23,702 nucleotides of DNA, taken from contig JBDTSW010000022.1 of the NCBI GenBank assembly GCA_039930945.1, positions 1 to 23,702 of the forward strand, written 5' to 3'. A program made the position numbers and the translations under genes. This document shows positions 1-7,664 of this stretch, piece after piece. This DNA is from JBDTSW01 sp039930945. Its GTDB lineage: Bacteria > Actinomycetota > Thermoleophilia > Solirubrobacterales > 70-9. Below the pieces are notes generated by a model. The model worked only from the letters and a program-made list of their open reading frames with translations, was not told the DNA's origin and searched no databases. Position 1 is the first letter of the stretch; each line of letters opens with the position of its first letter.

Positions 1-975
1 ACCGAGCAGTACGCCGAGATCGACATCGAGGCCGGCTATCAGCGGCTGTGCGGCTACAAGGCGCTGCAGTACGTCCGCTATCGCCACGAGGACAACGACA
101 TCGTCCGCTCGGCCCGCCAGCAGACCTTTCTGCGCGAGGCGCGCCAGAAGGTGCCGCCGGGCAGGCTGCTCGAGGATCGCGAGCAGCTGATCGAGATCTT
201 CAAGCAGTACACGACGTCCGACATCGAAGACGTGGCGACCCTGGTGCAGCTGTTCAAGCTGATGCTGCAGGCCCGCGGCGCCCAGATCAACCAGATCGAG
301 TTCCCCTTCGAGAGCCTTGGCGATGATGCCGGCTACGTCACCGCGGAAGCCGCCCCGATCAAGGCGGCGGTCGCCGAGTTCCTGGGCAAGGGCGTTCCCC
401 CGGTGGCGGCAAAGGAAGGGAGCAAGGACGGAGGGGGTAAGCCGAGCGGCGACAAGCCCAAGGGCGACAAGCCGAAGCCCAAGCCGGAGACAGAGCCCGC
501 CCCCCAGCCGAGCGCCGATCTGATCGACTCTGCGGACTCCGGCCTGCAGTACTCGACCGTGCTCGCCGACTCCGCCGGCAAGGAGATCAAGTTCCCGGTG
601 CTGTATCCGACGCGGCTCGCGCCCGGCTCGGCGATCAGCGACTCCGACACCCGCGAGTTCCGCATCGACGGGCCCGGCGACCAGATCTACCACGGCTACA
701 AGTTCGTGATCACCCACCCCGGCAGCACCTACCCGACGGCCTATTACGGGGTCTCGGGGACCGACTGGCTGGATGCGCCCCTGTTCGCCAACCCCAGCGA
801 CGAGAAGGAGATCAAGGGGCGCACCTACAAGCTGTACTTCGACGCGGGCAGGCTGCGCATGGTTGCCTTCCAGCGCGCCGCCGCGATGTACTGGGTCTCG
901 AACACCCTCGACAAGCTGCTCTCAAACGAGCAGATGCTGGCGATCGCCCAGAACCTGGCAGTGCCGGGCGGCTAG
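1..975 (+). CDS. LytR-CpsA-Psr (LCP) family protein, 3' part
   Basis: The reading frame is open from base 1, so the 5' end lies outside the window; 324 residues are visible. The first ~50 residues carry the late part of the LCP catalytic domain: YKALQYVRYRHEDND followed by RSARQQ, matching the family pattern of a conserved Arg/Asp-rich strand and an RxxRQQ helix. LCP enzymes transfer undecaprenyl-linked glycopolymers to peptidoglycan outside the membrane. After the catalytic domain comes a Lys/Pro-rich linker (bases ~412-513), probably flexible and wall-spanning. A folded C-terminal domain of ~150 residues follows, with many aromatic residues (YHGYKF, YYGVSG, YWVSNTLDKLL). I recall similar tails on LCP proteins of Thermoleophilia but cannot name the domain. 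The following sugar-nucleotide genes on the same strand fit a glycopolymer role. The LCP call is firm; substrate is unknown. Confidence 0.85.
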   Translation, partial: TEQYAEIDIEAGYQRLCGYKALQYVRYRHEDNDIVRSARQQTFLREARQKVPPGRLLEDREQLIEIFKQYTTSDIEDVATLVQLFKLMLQARGAQINQIEFPFESLGDDAGYVTAEAAPIKAAVAEFLGKGVPPVAAKEGSKDGGGKPSGDKPKGDKPKPKPETEPAPQPSADLIDSADSGLQYSTVLADSAGKEIKFPVLYPTRLAPGSAISDSDTREFRIDGPGDQIYHGYKFVITHPGSTYPTAYYGVSGTDWLDAPLFANPSDEKEIKGRTYKLYFDAGRLRMVAFQRAAAMYWVSNTLDKLLSNEQMLAIAQNLAVPGG

Positions 976-1000
976 TCCGCCGGGCCCTGCGGAGCACGAG

Positions 1001-2284
1001 ATGAGCGAGCGAAACGAGGCCATCGGGGTGATCGGCGTGGGCTGGGTGGGGCTGGTCACCGCCGCCTGCTTCGCCGAGGTTGGCCGCGACGTCGTCGCCA
1101 TGGACGTCGATGCGGCCAAGATCGAGTCTTTGGGCCGGGGCGAGGTGACCATGCACGAGCCCGGGATCGAGGACCTGCTCGAGCGAAACCGCGAGCGGCT
1201 CACCTTCACCACCGAGATGTCGCAGGTGCTCGACCGCGCCCGGCTGCTGTTCTGCTGCGTCGACACGCCCCCCACCTACTCGGGCGACGCCGACCTGTCG
1301 CGGGTGCGCGCCGTCGTCCGCGAGCTCTCAGACGACGGCGGCCACGCCCTGGTGATGAAGTCCACCGTGCCGGCCGGAACCGGCGCCGCGATCCGCCGCG
1401 AGATGCCGAGCCTGGCCTACGTCTCCTGTCCCGAGTTCCTCAAGGAGGGCTCCGCGGTCTCCGACTTCATGCACCCCGACCGGGTCGTGGTCGGCGCCGA
1501 TTCCGGCGCCGAGTGGGCCGCCGACGCCGTCGAGAAGCTGTACCGCCCGCTGGGGGGCGCGATGGTCCGCACCGACCTCGCCTCGGCGGAGATGGTCAAG
1601 CTCGCCTCCAACGCCTTCCTCGCGACCAAGATCTCCTTCATCAACGAGATCGCCAACGTTTCCGAGGAGGTGGGCGCCGACGTCACCGAGGTCGCCAGGG
1701 GCATGGGGCTCGACAAGCGCATCGGCCCCGCCTTCCTGCAGGCGGGCCTCGGCTTCGGCGGTTCGTGTTTCCCCAAGGACACGCAGGCGCTGAAGCAGCT
1801 CGCCGGTAACAGCGGCTACCACTTCCAGCTCCTGACCTCGGTGATCGAGGTCAACGAACTGCAAAAGCGGCGGGTGATGAAGAAGCTGGAGCGCCATCTC
1901 GAGTCGCTGGCCGGGCGCACCGTCGCCCTGCTCGGACTTGCCTTCAAGCCGAACACCGACGACATGCGAGAGGCCTCGAGCCTGGTGCTCTCGGCGCGGC
2001 TTCAGGGGGAGGGTGCCGTGGTCCGCGCCTACGACCCGGTGGCCGAGCCGCGGGCCAGGGAGCTTCTGCCCAACGTCGAGTTCGCTGCCTCCGTGGAAGC
2101 CGCGCTGGACGGAGCCGACGCAGCGATCCTGGTCACCGAGTGGCCAGAGTTCGCCGAGCTCGACTGGGTCGCCCTCGCCGGAAAGATGACGACGCCGCTG
2201 CTGGTCGACGGGCGCAACTTCCTCGACCCGCAGGCTCTGCGGGCGGCGGGGTTCCTCTACGAGAGCATCGGCCGCCCGAGCTGA
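1001..2284 (+). CDS. ugd: UDP-glucose/GDP-mannose 6-dehydrogenase
   Basis: NAD-dependent enzyme that oxidises the C6 hydroxyl of a nucleotide sugar twice, most likely UDP-glucose to UDP-glucuronate. The 427-residue protein has the three family domains in order: an N-terminal Rossmann fold (GVGWVG at residues 12-17), a central domain with the catalytic motif GFGGSCFPKD (Cys256), and a C-terminal UDP-binding domain (GLAFKPNTDDMREASS). Length is normal. The start ATG at 1001 is chosen because GGAG sits six bases upstream (991-994) and the protein begins immediately before the Rossmann strand; the frame is open further upstream into the LCP gene, but that part is not dehydrogenase-like. It lies 25 bases after the LCP stop and one base before the next gene, so it is probably co-transcribed with both. 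UDP-glucose versus GDP-mannose specificity cannot be decided by eye. Confidence 0.93.
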   Translation: MSERNEAIGVIGVGWVGLVTAACFAEVGRDVVAMDVDAAKIESLGRGEVTMHEPGIEDLLERNRERLTFTTEMSQVLDRARLLFCCVDTPPTYSGDADLSRVRAVVRELSDDGGHALVMKSTVPAGTGAAIRREMPSLAYVSCPEFLKEGSAVSDFMHPDRVVVGADSGAEWAADAVEKLYRPLGGAMVRTDLASAEMVKLASNAFLATKISFINEIANVSEEVGADVTEVARGMGLDKRIGPAFLQAGLGFGGSCFPKDTQALKQLAGNSGYHFQLLTSVIEVNELQKRRVMKKLERHLESLAGRTVALLGLAFKPNTDDMREASSLVLSARLQGEGAVVRAYDPVAEPRARELLPNVEFAASVEAALDGADAAILVTEWPEFAELDWVALAGKMTTPLLVDGRNFLDPQALRAAGFLYESIGRPS

Positions 2285-2285
2285 G

Positions 2286-3419
2286 ATGCAGGCGATCGTC
2301 CTCGTGGGGGGAGAGGGGACCAGGCTCCGCCCCCTGACCGTTACTCAGCCGAAGCCGGCGATCCGGCTGGTCGATCGCCCCTTCATCCGCTTCATGGTCG
2401 ACTGGCTCTCCCGGCACGGGGTCGACGAGGTGCTGATGGCATGCGGCTTTCGCGCCGAGCTGCTGCGCGACGCGCTGGGGGAGGGTGTCGACGGCGGTGC
2501 GAGCCTCTCCTATCTCGAGGAGCCCGAGCCGCTCGGCACCGCCGGGCCGCTGAAGCTGGCCGATGCGCAGGGCCTGCTCGACGAGCGCTTCCTCGCCCTC
2601 AACGGCGACGTCCTCACCGATCTCGACCTGGGCGAGCTGATCCGCTCGCACGAGCGAAACGAGGCCCTCGCCACACTGGCGCTCCATCCGGTGGCCGATC
2701 CGAGCGCCTACGGGCTCGTACGCCGCGCCGGGGGGCCGTCTCAGCCCGGGACCGAGCCCGCCTCGGCTGACGGGGCCGTGGAGGAGTTCCTGGAGAAGCC
2801 CTCCCCGGGGCAGATCTCGACCGACGAGATCAGCGCCGGCGCCTACGTCCTCGACCGCAGCGTCCTCGACCTTGTCCCGCCGGGCCGCTCGGTCTCGATC
2901 GAGCGCGAGGTCTTCCCGCGACTGGTCGGGGAGGGGCTGTACGGTCAGCGCCTGGAGGGCTACTGGATGGACATCGGCACACCCGAGCGCTATCTGCAGG
3001 CGAGCTGGGACATTCTCGAGGGTCGTGTCCACACCGACCTCGCGACCCGCGTCGACGGCGTCGGCCTGCTGGTCTCCGAGGGCGCCGCGGTCGACTCGGC
3101 CGCCGAGGTGGCGCCGCCGGCACTGATCGAGTCCGGCTGCTCGGTGGCGGCCGGGGCCAAGGTGGGGCCGCACGCCGTGATCGGCGCGGGCACGGAGGTC
3201 GCCGCGACCGCCGCGATCACAGGCTCGGTCCTGGACAGCCACTGCCGGGTTGGAGCGGGCGCCAGCGTGATCGGCTCGATCCTGGCCGCGGGGGTCACCG
3301 TCGGAGATGCGGCGACCGTTCCCGACGGCTGCGTCGTCGGAGAGGCGGCGGTGATCGCGGCCGGCACGCGCCTGGCGGCCGACTCCCGGGTCCCGCCGGG
3401 CGAGGGGAAGTCAGCGTGA
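2286..3419 (+). CDS. Sugar-1-phosphate nucleotidyltransferase with left-handed beta-helix tail
   Basis: Makes an NDP-sugar from a sugar 1-phosphate and NTP. The N-terminus holds the nucleotide-binding signature [11 protein letters not shown] (residues 8-18) and PKPA (22-25). The metal-binding LNGDVLTDLD motif and the sugar-binding EEFLEKP segment follow, then YWMDIGTPERYLQA at the end of the catalytic domain. From about residue 265 the protein becomes hexapeptide-like (repeated V-G/A-x-G-A-x-V), a left-handed beta-helix as in GlmU and GDP-mannose pyrophosphorylases. At 377 residues it fits mannose-1-phosphate guanylyltransferase of the actinobacterial type. The adjacent phosphomannose isomerase supports GDP-mannose as the product, but glucose-1-phosphate thymidylyl- or uridylyltransferase is possible. 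It starts one base after the ugd stop and ends in a GTGA overlap with the next gene, implying translational coupling. A second paralogue lies at 12215. Confidence 0.88.
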   Translation: MQAIVLVGGEGTRLRPLTVTQPKPAIRLVDRPFIRFMVDWLSRHGVDEVLMACGFRAELLRDALGEGVDGGASLSYLEEPEPLGTAGPLKLADAQGLLDERFLALNGDVLTDLDLGELIRSHERNEALATLALHPVADPSAYGLVRRAGGPSQPGTEPASADGAVEEFLEKPSPGQISTDEISAGAYVLDRSVLDLVPPGRSVSIEREVFPRLVGEGLYGQRLEGYWMDIGTPERYLQASWDILEGRVHTDLATRVDGVGLLVSEGAAVDSAAEVAPPALIESGCSVAAGAKVGPHAVIGAGTEVAATAAITGSVLDSHCRVGAGASVIGSILAAGVTVGDAATVPDGCVVGEAAVIAAGTRLAADSRVPPGEGKSA

Positions 3420-4444
3420 GCGAGTTCCTCGACGCGATCCGCGAGGTCGACAGCGCCAACCAGGTGGAGGACGTCCTCGACCTTCCCGATCATCTCCGCG
3501 ACGCGCTCTGGCGCTTCGAGTCCGCCGGGATCGAGCCGTCCGAGTCCAGCGGGCTTGTGGCCTGCGGGATGGGAGGCTCGGGCGTCGGCGGGGCGCTGGC
3601 GCGAGCGGCGCTGGGGGACCGGGTCCAGAGGCCGATGATTGTGGTCCGTGACTACGAGCCGCCCTCGTGGACGCTGCCCGATCACGCGGTGCTGTGTTGC
3701 AGCTACTCGGGCAGCACCGAGGAGACGCTCGCCTGCTTCGCCGCCGCCGAGGCGGTCGGCGCCAGGCGCATCGTCGCCACCACGGGCGGGCCGCTCGCCG
3801 AGCAGGCGCGGACGGCCGGCGTGCCCGTCGTCGGCATCCCCTCGGGGCTGCAACCACGGGCCGCCGTCGGCTACCTGTTCTCGATCGCCGCCGATGCCGC
3901 GGCGGCGGTCGGCGTCGCCCCGGCGATCCACACCGACATCGACGCCGCCGCGGCCTGGCTCGATCAGTCGCAGGATGGGCTCGTCGCCCGCGCCGCCGAG
4001 ATCGTCGCCGAGATCGAGCGCAGCGTGCCCGTGATCTACGGCTCCGATCTGACCGCTCCCGTCGCCTATCGCTGGAAGACGCAGGTCAACGAGAACGCCA
4101 AGCAGCATGCCTTCCAGGGCGAGCTGCCGGAGATGGACCACAACGAGATCGTCGGCTGGGCCCCCGGCACCGGCGTCGGCCGCTTCTCGGCGATCTTCCT
4201 TCAGGATTCCGATCAGCATCCGCGCGAGCATGAGCGCGTCGAGCAGACTGCGAGGCTGATCGAGCCGGGCGCCCACCGCGTCCTTCGCGTCGAGACGGAG
4301 GGGGAGACCCGGACCGCCCGCCTGCTGTGGGCGGTGATGCTCGGCGACCTCGTCTCACTCGGCCTCGCCGCGGCCCGGGGCATCGACCCCACCCCGGTCG
4401 AGACGCTCGAGCGCATCAAGGACGCCCTCGGCCGGCAGAGCTGA
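3416..4444 (+). CDS. Bifunctional phosphoglucose/phosphomannose isomerase
   Basis: SIS-fold isomerase interconverting fructose 6-phosphate with glucose 6-phosphate and mannose 6-phosphate. The first SIS domain shows CGMGGSGVGG and the phosphate-binding SYSGSTEET. The second holds NENAKQHAFQGELPEMDHNEIVGW-like active-site sequence, read here as NENAK then ELPEMDHNEI. Glu226 and His242 are 16 residues apart, the same spacing I recall for the catalytic Glu and His of the Pyrobaculum enzyme. The 342-residue length is normal for this family. The start is a GTG whose last two bases are part of the preceding TGA (3416-3419), so expression is coupled to the nucleotidyltransferase. Together with ugd and the nucleotidyltransferase it supplies nucleotide sugars for wall polymers. 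It is the last gene of the operon and faces the next gene convergently. Confidence 0.9.
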   Translation: MSEFLDAIREVDSANQVEDVLDLPDHLRDALWRFESAGIEPSESSGLVACGMGGSGVGGALARAALGDRVQRPMIVVRDYEPPSWTLPDHAVLCCSYSGSTEETLACFAAAEAVGARRIVATTGGPLAEQARTAGVPVVGIPSGLQPRAAVGYLFSIAADAAAAVGVAPAIHTDIDAAAAWLDQSQDGLVARAAEIVAEIERSVPVIYGSDLTAPVAYRWKTQVNENAKQHAFQGELPEMDHNEIVGWAPGTGVGRFSAIFLQDSDQHPREHERVEQTARLIEPGAHRVLRVETEGETRTARLLWAVMLGDLVSLGLAAARGIDPTPVETLERIKDALGRQS

Positions 4445-4462
4445 GCGCCGGGCGCTCGGCGC
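4443..4462. terminator. GC-rich palindrome between convergent genes
   Basis: The 18-base gap between the two convergent stop codons is itself palindromic: GAGCGCC-G-GGCGCTC (4443-4457) overlaps an alternative stem-loop GCGCC (4445-4449) / GGCGC (4458-4462). There is no T-run on either strand, so this is at best an atypical bidirectional terminator. The position is suggestive; function is inferred. Confidence 0.3.
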
Positions 4463-5692
4463 CTACGCCGTGACCCCGGTTGGCCCGGCGACCACCCCGT
4501 CGTCGTGGAGACGCCCGATCTCGGCCTCGCTGAGCGAGAGCAGGTCGGCCAGGATCTCGTCGGTGTGCTCGCCCAGCGTCGGCGCCGGGGTGGCGGGCAG
4601 GCGACCGTGCTCGGAGAACAGCAGGGGAGAGCCGGCCATTCGGTAGGCGCCGACCCCGGGCTGTTCCACCTCCTCGAACATCGGGTTCTCCGTCGAGCAC
4701 CGCGGGTCCTCGTCGACCAGCTGCATGAACGTCTGGTAGGGCCCCCAGCAGACTCCATGGCGGTCGAAGATCTCGCTGATGTCGTCCAGGCTGCGGATGA
4801 TCATCCAGGGCTTGAGGATCGCCCCGAGGACCTCGCGGGCAGCGAATCGGTCGCCCTCCTTCGAGAGGTCGACCCCCATCGCCTTCTCCACCAGCTCGAA
4901 GGCCGGGTGCAGCCCGGTGGCTTCGACCAGGGCCTTCCACTGGCTCGGCGTCAACGCCACCACCATCACCCGCCGGCCGTCGGAGGTGAGGAAGTCGCGG
5001 CCGAAGGCGCCGTAGAGGTAGTTGCCCTCCTTCTCGCGCTCGCGCCGGCAGAGCTGCGCCTCGGCGATCTTGCCGAGGTTGCCGACCATCGCGAAGGCGA
5101 CGTCGGAGAGCGCGACCGAGACGAGCTGACCTTCGCCCGTGCGACTTCGGTGGCGCTCTGCCGCCAGCACGCCCGCCGCCGCGAGGGTGCCGGTGATCGC
5201 GTCCCACGCGGGCAGCAGGTGGTTGAACGGGACCCCCAGGTTGCGCGGCCCGGTCGCCCAGGGAAAGCCCGTGGCAGGGTTGACGGTGTAATCGACGGCT
5301 GAGCTGCCGTCGTGGTTGCCGGTGATCGCGGCCATAATCAGGTCATCGCGATGCGAGCGCAGCGCCTCATAGGAGAGCCATCCCCGAGCGGGGAAGTTGG
5401 TCAGCAGAATCCCCGCGTCCTCTCCGGGCTCGGAGATCAGCGCGGTCAGCAGCTGCTTGCCGCGTTCCGAGCGCAGGTCCACCTGGATCGAGCGTTTGCC
5501 CTTGTTCAGGCCCGCCCAGAAGAGGCTGGCGCCGTCGTCGGTTACCGGCCAGCGGTTGCGATCCAGCCCACCACCGATCTGGTCGAAGCGGATCACGTCC
5601 GCGCCGAGCTGGGCGAGGGTCATGCCGCCAAGGGGGGCGGCGACATAGGCCGATCCCTCAACTACGCGCAGGCCGTTCAGGATTCCGGGCAT
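4463..5692 (-). CDS. mct: CaiB/BaiF family III CoA transferase, probable mesaconyl-CoA C1-C4 transferase
   Basis: Family III CoA transferase of 409 residues. The N-terminus (GLRVVEGSAYVAAPLGGMTL, then ADVIRFDQIGGGLD), the NKGKRS and ARGWLSYEALRSHR motifs, the PAWD segment with the candidate catalytic Asp164, EGNYLYGAFGRDF-like sequence, and the tail LSEAEIGRLHDDGVVAGP match what I recall of Chloroflexus 2-methylfumaryl-CoA isomerase. That enzyme (Mct) moves CoA within mesaconate from C1 to C4 in the 3-hydroxypropionate bi-cycle. ATG 5692 is chosen over the in-frame TTG at 5707 because GGAGGA (5696-5701) lies just before it and would otherwise be coding. It is 11 bases downstream of the mch stop, so the two form an operon. 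Alternatives are a mesaconate CoA transferase or another CaiB enzyme. Family certain, specific activity likely. Confidence 0.8.
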   Translation of the reverse strand: MPGILNGLRVVEGSAYVAAPLGGMTLAQLGADVIRFDQIGGGLDRNRWPVTDDGASLFWAGLNKGKRSIQVDLRSERGKQLLTALISEPGEDAGILLTNFPARGWLSYEALRSHRDDLIMAAITGNHDGSSAVDYTVNPATGFPWATGPRNLGVPFNHLLPAWDAITGTLAAAGVLAAERHRSRTGEGQLVSVALSDVAFAMVGNLGKIAEAQLCRREREKEGNYLYGAFGRDFLTSDGRRVMVVALTPSQWKALVEATGLHPAFELVEKAMGVDLSKEGDRFAAREVLGAILKPWMIIRSLDDISEIFDRHGVCWGPYQTFMQLVDEDPRCSTENPMFEEVEQPGVGAYRMAGSPLLFSEHGRLPATPAPTLGEHTDEILADLLSLSEAEIGRLHDDGVVAGPTGVTA

Positions 5693-5703
5693 TGCTCCTC
5701 CAA

Positions 5704-6720
5704 TCAAGCGAGGACGGCGACGAACGCCCAGTCGAGCACCGGCTCGGGCGGTTCGCCGCTTCCTCGGTCGGCTTCAACGGTGGCGCGCAGCTCGGCGAGC
5801 GTCGCGTCGGCGGACTCGAGCCGCGAGGTCGCGACCACGGTCACCTCGGTGCTGAGGACGTCGCCCTCGAACACGGGGGCGGAGTGCTCGCAGCGTCGCC
5901 AGGCGACGATCGTCGCCATGCCCGGGACAGCCCGGGCGGCGTGCGCGGCGGCGATCGAGATCGTTTGCCCGCCGTAGACGAGACGGCGCCCGTGCGCGCC
6001 GGCGCCCGCGTCGCGGTGGGTCATCGCGACGTTGAGCGTCAGTCGCGCCAGCTCGGGCGCGGTCGTCACCGTCTCACGCCCCTCGATCGCAAGCACCGTT
6101 CCCGGCTCGAGCGCCGAGCCGGGCTGCTCGAGCCGCGAGCGCATCGCCCCGTAGTCCCAGTCCGGCACCGCCGCCCGCACGCGCTCGGAGTCGAGCTGCT
6201 TGGAGATCTCGTCGAAGCCGTCGGCGTGCCCGGTGTCAACGCTCGGGTCCCGCAACGGGATCATCGGACAGCGATAGAAGTCGAGCACGGGCTCGCCGCG
6301 CTGGTTGTGGGTCTGGATGCGCAGCACCGCCAGCCCCGAGGCGCTCCCGTCCGGGCGCGCGCGGTTCTGCTTCAGGGCGACGATCTCGGTTCGGGTGCGC
6401 AGGGTGTCGCCCCCGAACACCTGGCGCAACAGGACCAGGCCCCGGTAAAAGAGGTTGCCGAGCACCCGCTGGGTCGGGACCGTGGACTGCCCGATCGCCA
6501 CGTCGCAGACCAGGTTCGGGTGCACCAGGACGTCGTCGCAGCCCGTCACCTCCCGGCTCAAGGTCGCGTCGAGCGGCAGCAGCATCCTGTCGCCGGCGAT
6601 CGCCTGATGGATCGCGGCGTGGCCCCAGGTCAGGGTCAACCCGGGCGCGTCGAAGACCTGGCCCCGTTCCAGGTCCTCGAAGTAGGGGCCGCCCACGGTG
6701 ACCCTCCGGCTCTCCTCCAC
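5704..6720 (-). CDS. mch: Double-hotdog MaoC-like hydratase, probable mesaconyl-C1-CoA (2-methylfumaryl-CoA) hydratase
   Basis: 338-residue protein with two hotdog halves: the first contains YFEDLERGQVF, NLFYRGL, GDTLRTRTEIVALKQNR and VLDFYRCPM; the second contains HGRRLVYGGQTIS and FEGDVLSTEVTV. This layout is that of mesaconyl-CoA hydratases (Mch of Chloroflexus, Mcd of Rhodobacter), which reversibly dehydrate beta-methylmalyl-CoA. Neighbouring mct downstream and a divergent CitE lyase support that role; from sequence alone a different acyl-CoA hydratase is possible. The start is set at GTG 6720, with GGAGG (6730-6734) nine bases upstream. GTG 6696 with GGAGG (6703-6707) six bases upstream is an equally good internal candidate and would remove eight residues. 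First gene of a two-gene minus-strand operon with mct. Confidence 0.72.
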   Translation of the reverse strand: MEESRRVTVGGPYFEDLERGQVFDAPGLTLTWGHAAIHQAIAGDRMLLPLDATLSREVTGCDDVLVHPNLVCDVAIGQSTVPTQRVLGNLFYRGLVLLRQVFGGDTLRTRTEIVALKQNRARPDGSASGLAVLRIQTHNQRGEPVLDFYRCPMIPLRDPSVDTGHADGFDEISKQLDSERVRAAVPDWDYGAMRSRLEQPGSALEPGTVLAIEGRETVTTAPELARLTLNVAMTHRDAGAGAHGRRLVYGGQTISIAAAHAARAVPGMATIVAWRRCEHSAPVFEGDVLSTEVTVVATSRLESADATLAELRATVEADRGSGEPPEPVLDWAFVAVLA

Positions 6721-6751
6721 AGCGCCTTTCCTCCCGAGTTTGAGACGGATG

Positions 6752-6757
6752 AGGGTA
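6752..6757 (-). promoter_or_regulatory. Candidate -10 box for mch-mct
   Basis: Reading on the minus strand, TACCCT (TANNNT type) lies in the 62-base gap between divergent mch and citE. A start about seven bases downstream would give a short leader that still contains the GGAGG before GTG 6720. I see no convincing -35 box. Confidence 0.35.
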
Positions 6758-6767
6758 CCCGAGGGCG

Positions 6768-6773
6768 TATGCT
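6768..6773 (+). promoter_or_regulatory. Candidate -10 box for citE-ppdK
   Basis: TATGCT lies nine bases before the citE ATG and no ribosome binding site intervenes, consistent with a leaderless or nearly leaderless mRNA. A TTGAGA resembling a -35 box sits at 6740-6745, but the 22-base spacer is too long, so the -35 assignment is doubtful. The two divergent -10 boxes are only ten bases apart, so transcription of the two operons may interfere or share a regulator. Confidence 0.4.
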
Positions 6774-6782
6774 CGCGGGCGG

Positions 6783-7664
6783 ATGAGGTCCCGGCGCTCC
6801 TGCCTTTCGATACCAGCTCGCCCGTCCCGGAAGCTCCAGAAGGCGTGGGAGTTGGTGGCCGACGAGGTCGTGGTCGATCTCGAGGATTCCGTGTCGCCGG
6901 AGCTCAAGGACGAGGCTCGCGCGGCCGTGGCGGAGGCGCTCGCCGGCGGCCGCTGGGCGTCGGCGACCGTGACCGTTCGGATCAACGCGGTCTCGACACC
7001 GTGGTGGGAGCAGGACCTGCGTGCGATCGCGGCCACCGGCGGCCGACTCGACTCCGTGATCGTCCCCAAGGTCGAGGGCGTGGCCGAGATCGAGCGGGTC
7101 GACGAGCTGCTGTCGGAGCTCGAGGGGGCGGCGAGGCATGCGCCGATCGGCATGCAGGCGCTGATCGAGTCCGCCCGTGGCTTGCGCGACTCGAACGAGA
7201 TCGCCGAAGCCTCGCCGCGGCTCGAGGCACTGATCCTGGGCCCGGCGGACATGAGCGTGTCGCTCGGCTTTCCCTCGCCGGAGGAGGGGCCGCACTGGGA
7301 CTTCGTCCGCGGAGCCGTCCTGGTGGCCGCTCGCGCCGCCGGCCTGCAGGCGATCGATGGGCCCTTTCTGCAGGTCTCCGACGCGGCGGGGCTGGCGGTC
7401 TCGGCGGGGCGCGCGCGCGAGCTTGGCTTCGACGGGAAATGGGCTCTGCACCCGGCTCAGATCGAGCCGCTGAACGAGATCTTCTCACCGACGGACTCCG
7501 AGGCCGAGCGGGCGGCGGCGATCATCAGCGCGCTCGCGGGCTCGCGCGAGGGGGCGGTGATGCTGGACGGCGAGATGATCGACGAGGCCTCGCGCAAGCG
7601 CGCACAGGCGGTGCTCGCCAGGGTCGGCGCTGCGGGTGGGGGGATCCCCGCAGTTCCGCGATGA
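6783..7664 (+). CDS. CitE-type (HpcH/HpaI) CoA-ester lyase, probable malyl/beta-methylmalyl- or citramalyl-CoA lyase
   Basis: 293-residue TIM-barrel lyase that cleaves or forms beta-hydroxyacyl-CoA thioesters by aldol chemistry with Mg2+. Visible motifs are VDLEDSV (31-37), VRINAV with Arg66 and Asn68, VPKVEG (94-99), LIESARG with metal ligand Glu129, and LGPADMSVSLG with metal ligand Asp156. It is shorter than the ~350-residue Chloroflexus Mcl and nearer in size to CitE-like citramalyl-CoA lyases, so the substrate could be beta-methylmalyl-CoA, malyl-CoA or citramalyl-CoA. Being divergent from mch-mct suggests a C5 CoA ester. Its stop overlaps the ppdK start (ATGA at 7661-7664), so lyase and dikinase are translationally coupled: if the lyase releases pyruvate, the next enzyme would use it. 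Family certain; substrate inferred from context. Confidence 0.8.
   Translation: MRSRRSCLSIPARPSRKLQKAWELVADEVVVDLEDSVSPELKDEARAAVAEALAGGRWASATVTVRINAVSTPWWEQDLRAIAATGGRLDSVIVPKVEGVAEIERVDELLSELEGAARHAPIGMQALIESARGLRDSNEIAEASPRLEALILGPADMSVSLGFPSPEEGPHWDFVRGAVLVAARAAGLQAIDGPFLQVSDAAGLAVSAGRARELGFDGKWALHPAQIEPLNEIFSPTDSEAERAAAIISALAGSREGAVMLDGEMIDEASRKRAQAVLARVGAAGGGIPAVPR

Noticed and set aside
5693..5707. TTG 5707 as the mct start
   Set aside because: It would place the GGAGGA ribosome binding site inside the coding region; ATG 5692 directly follows that site and matches the family N-terminus.
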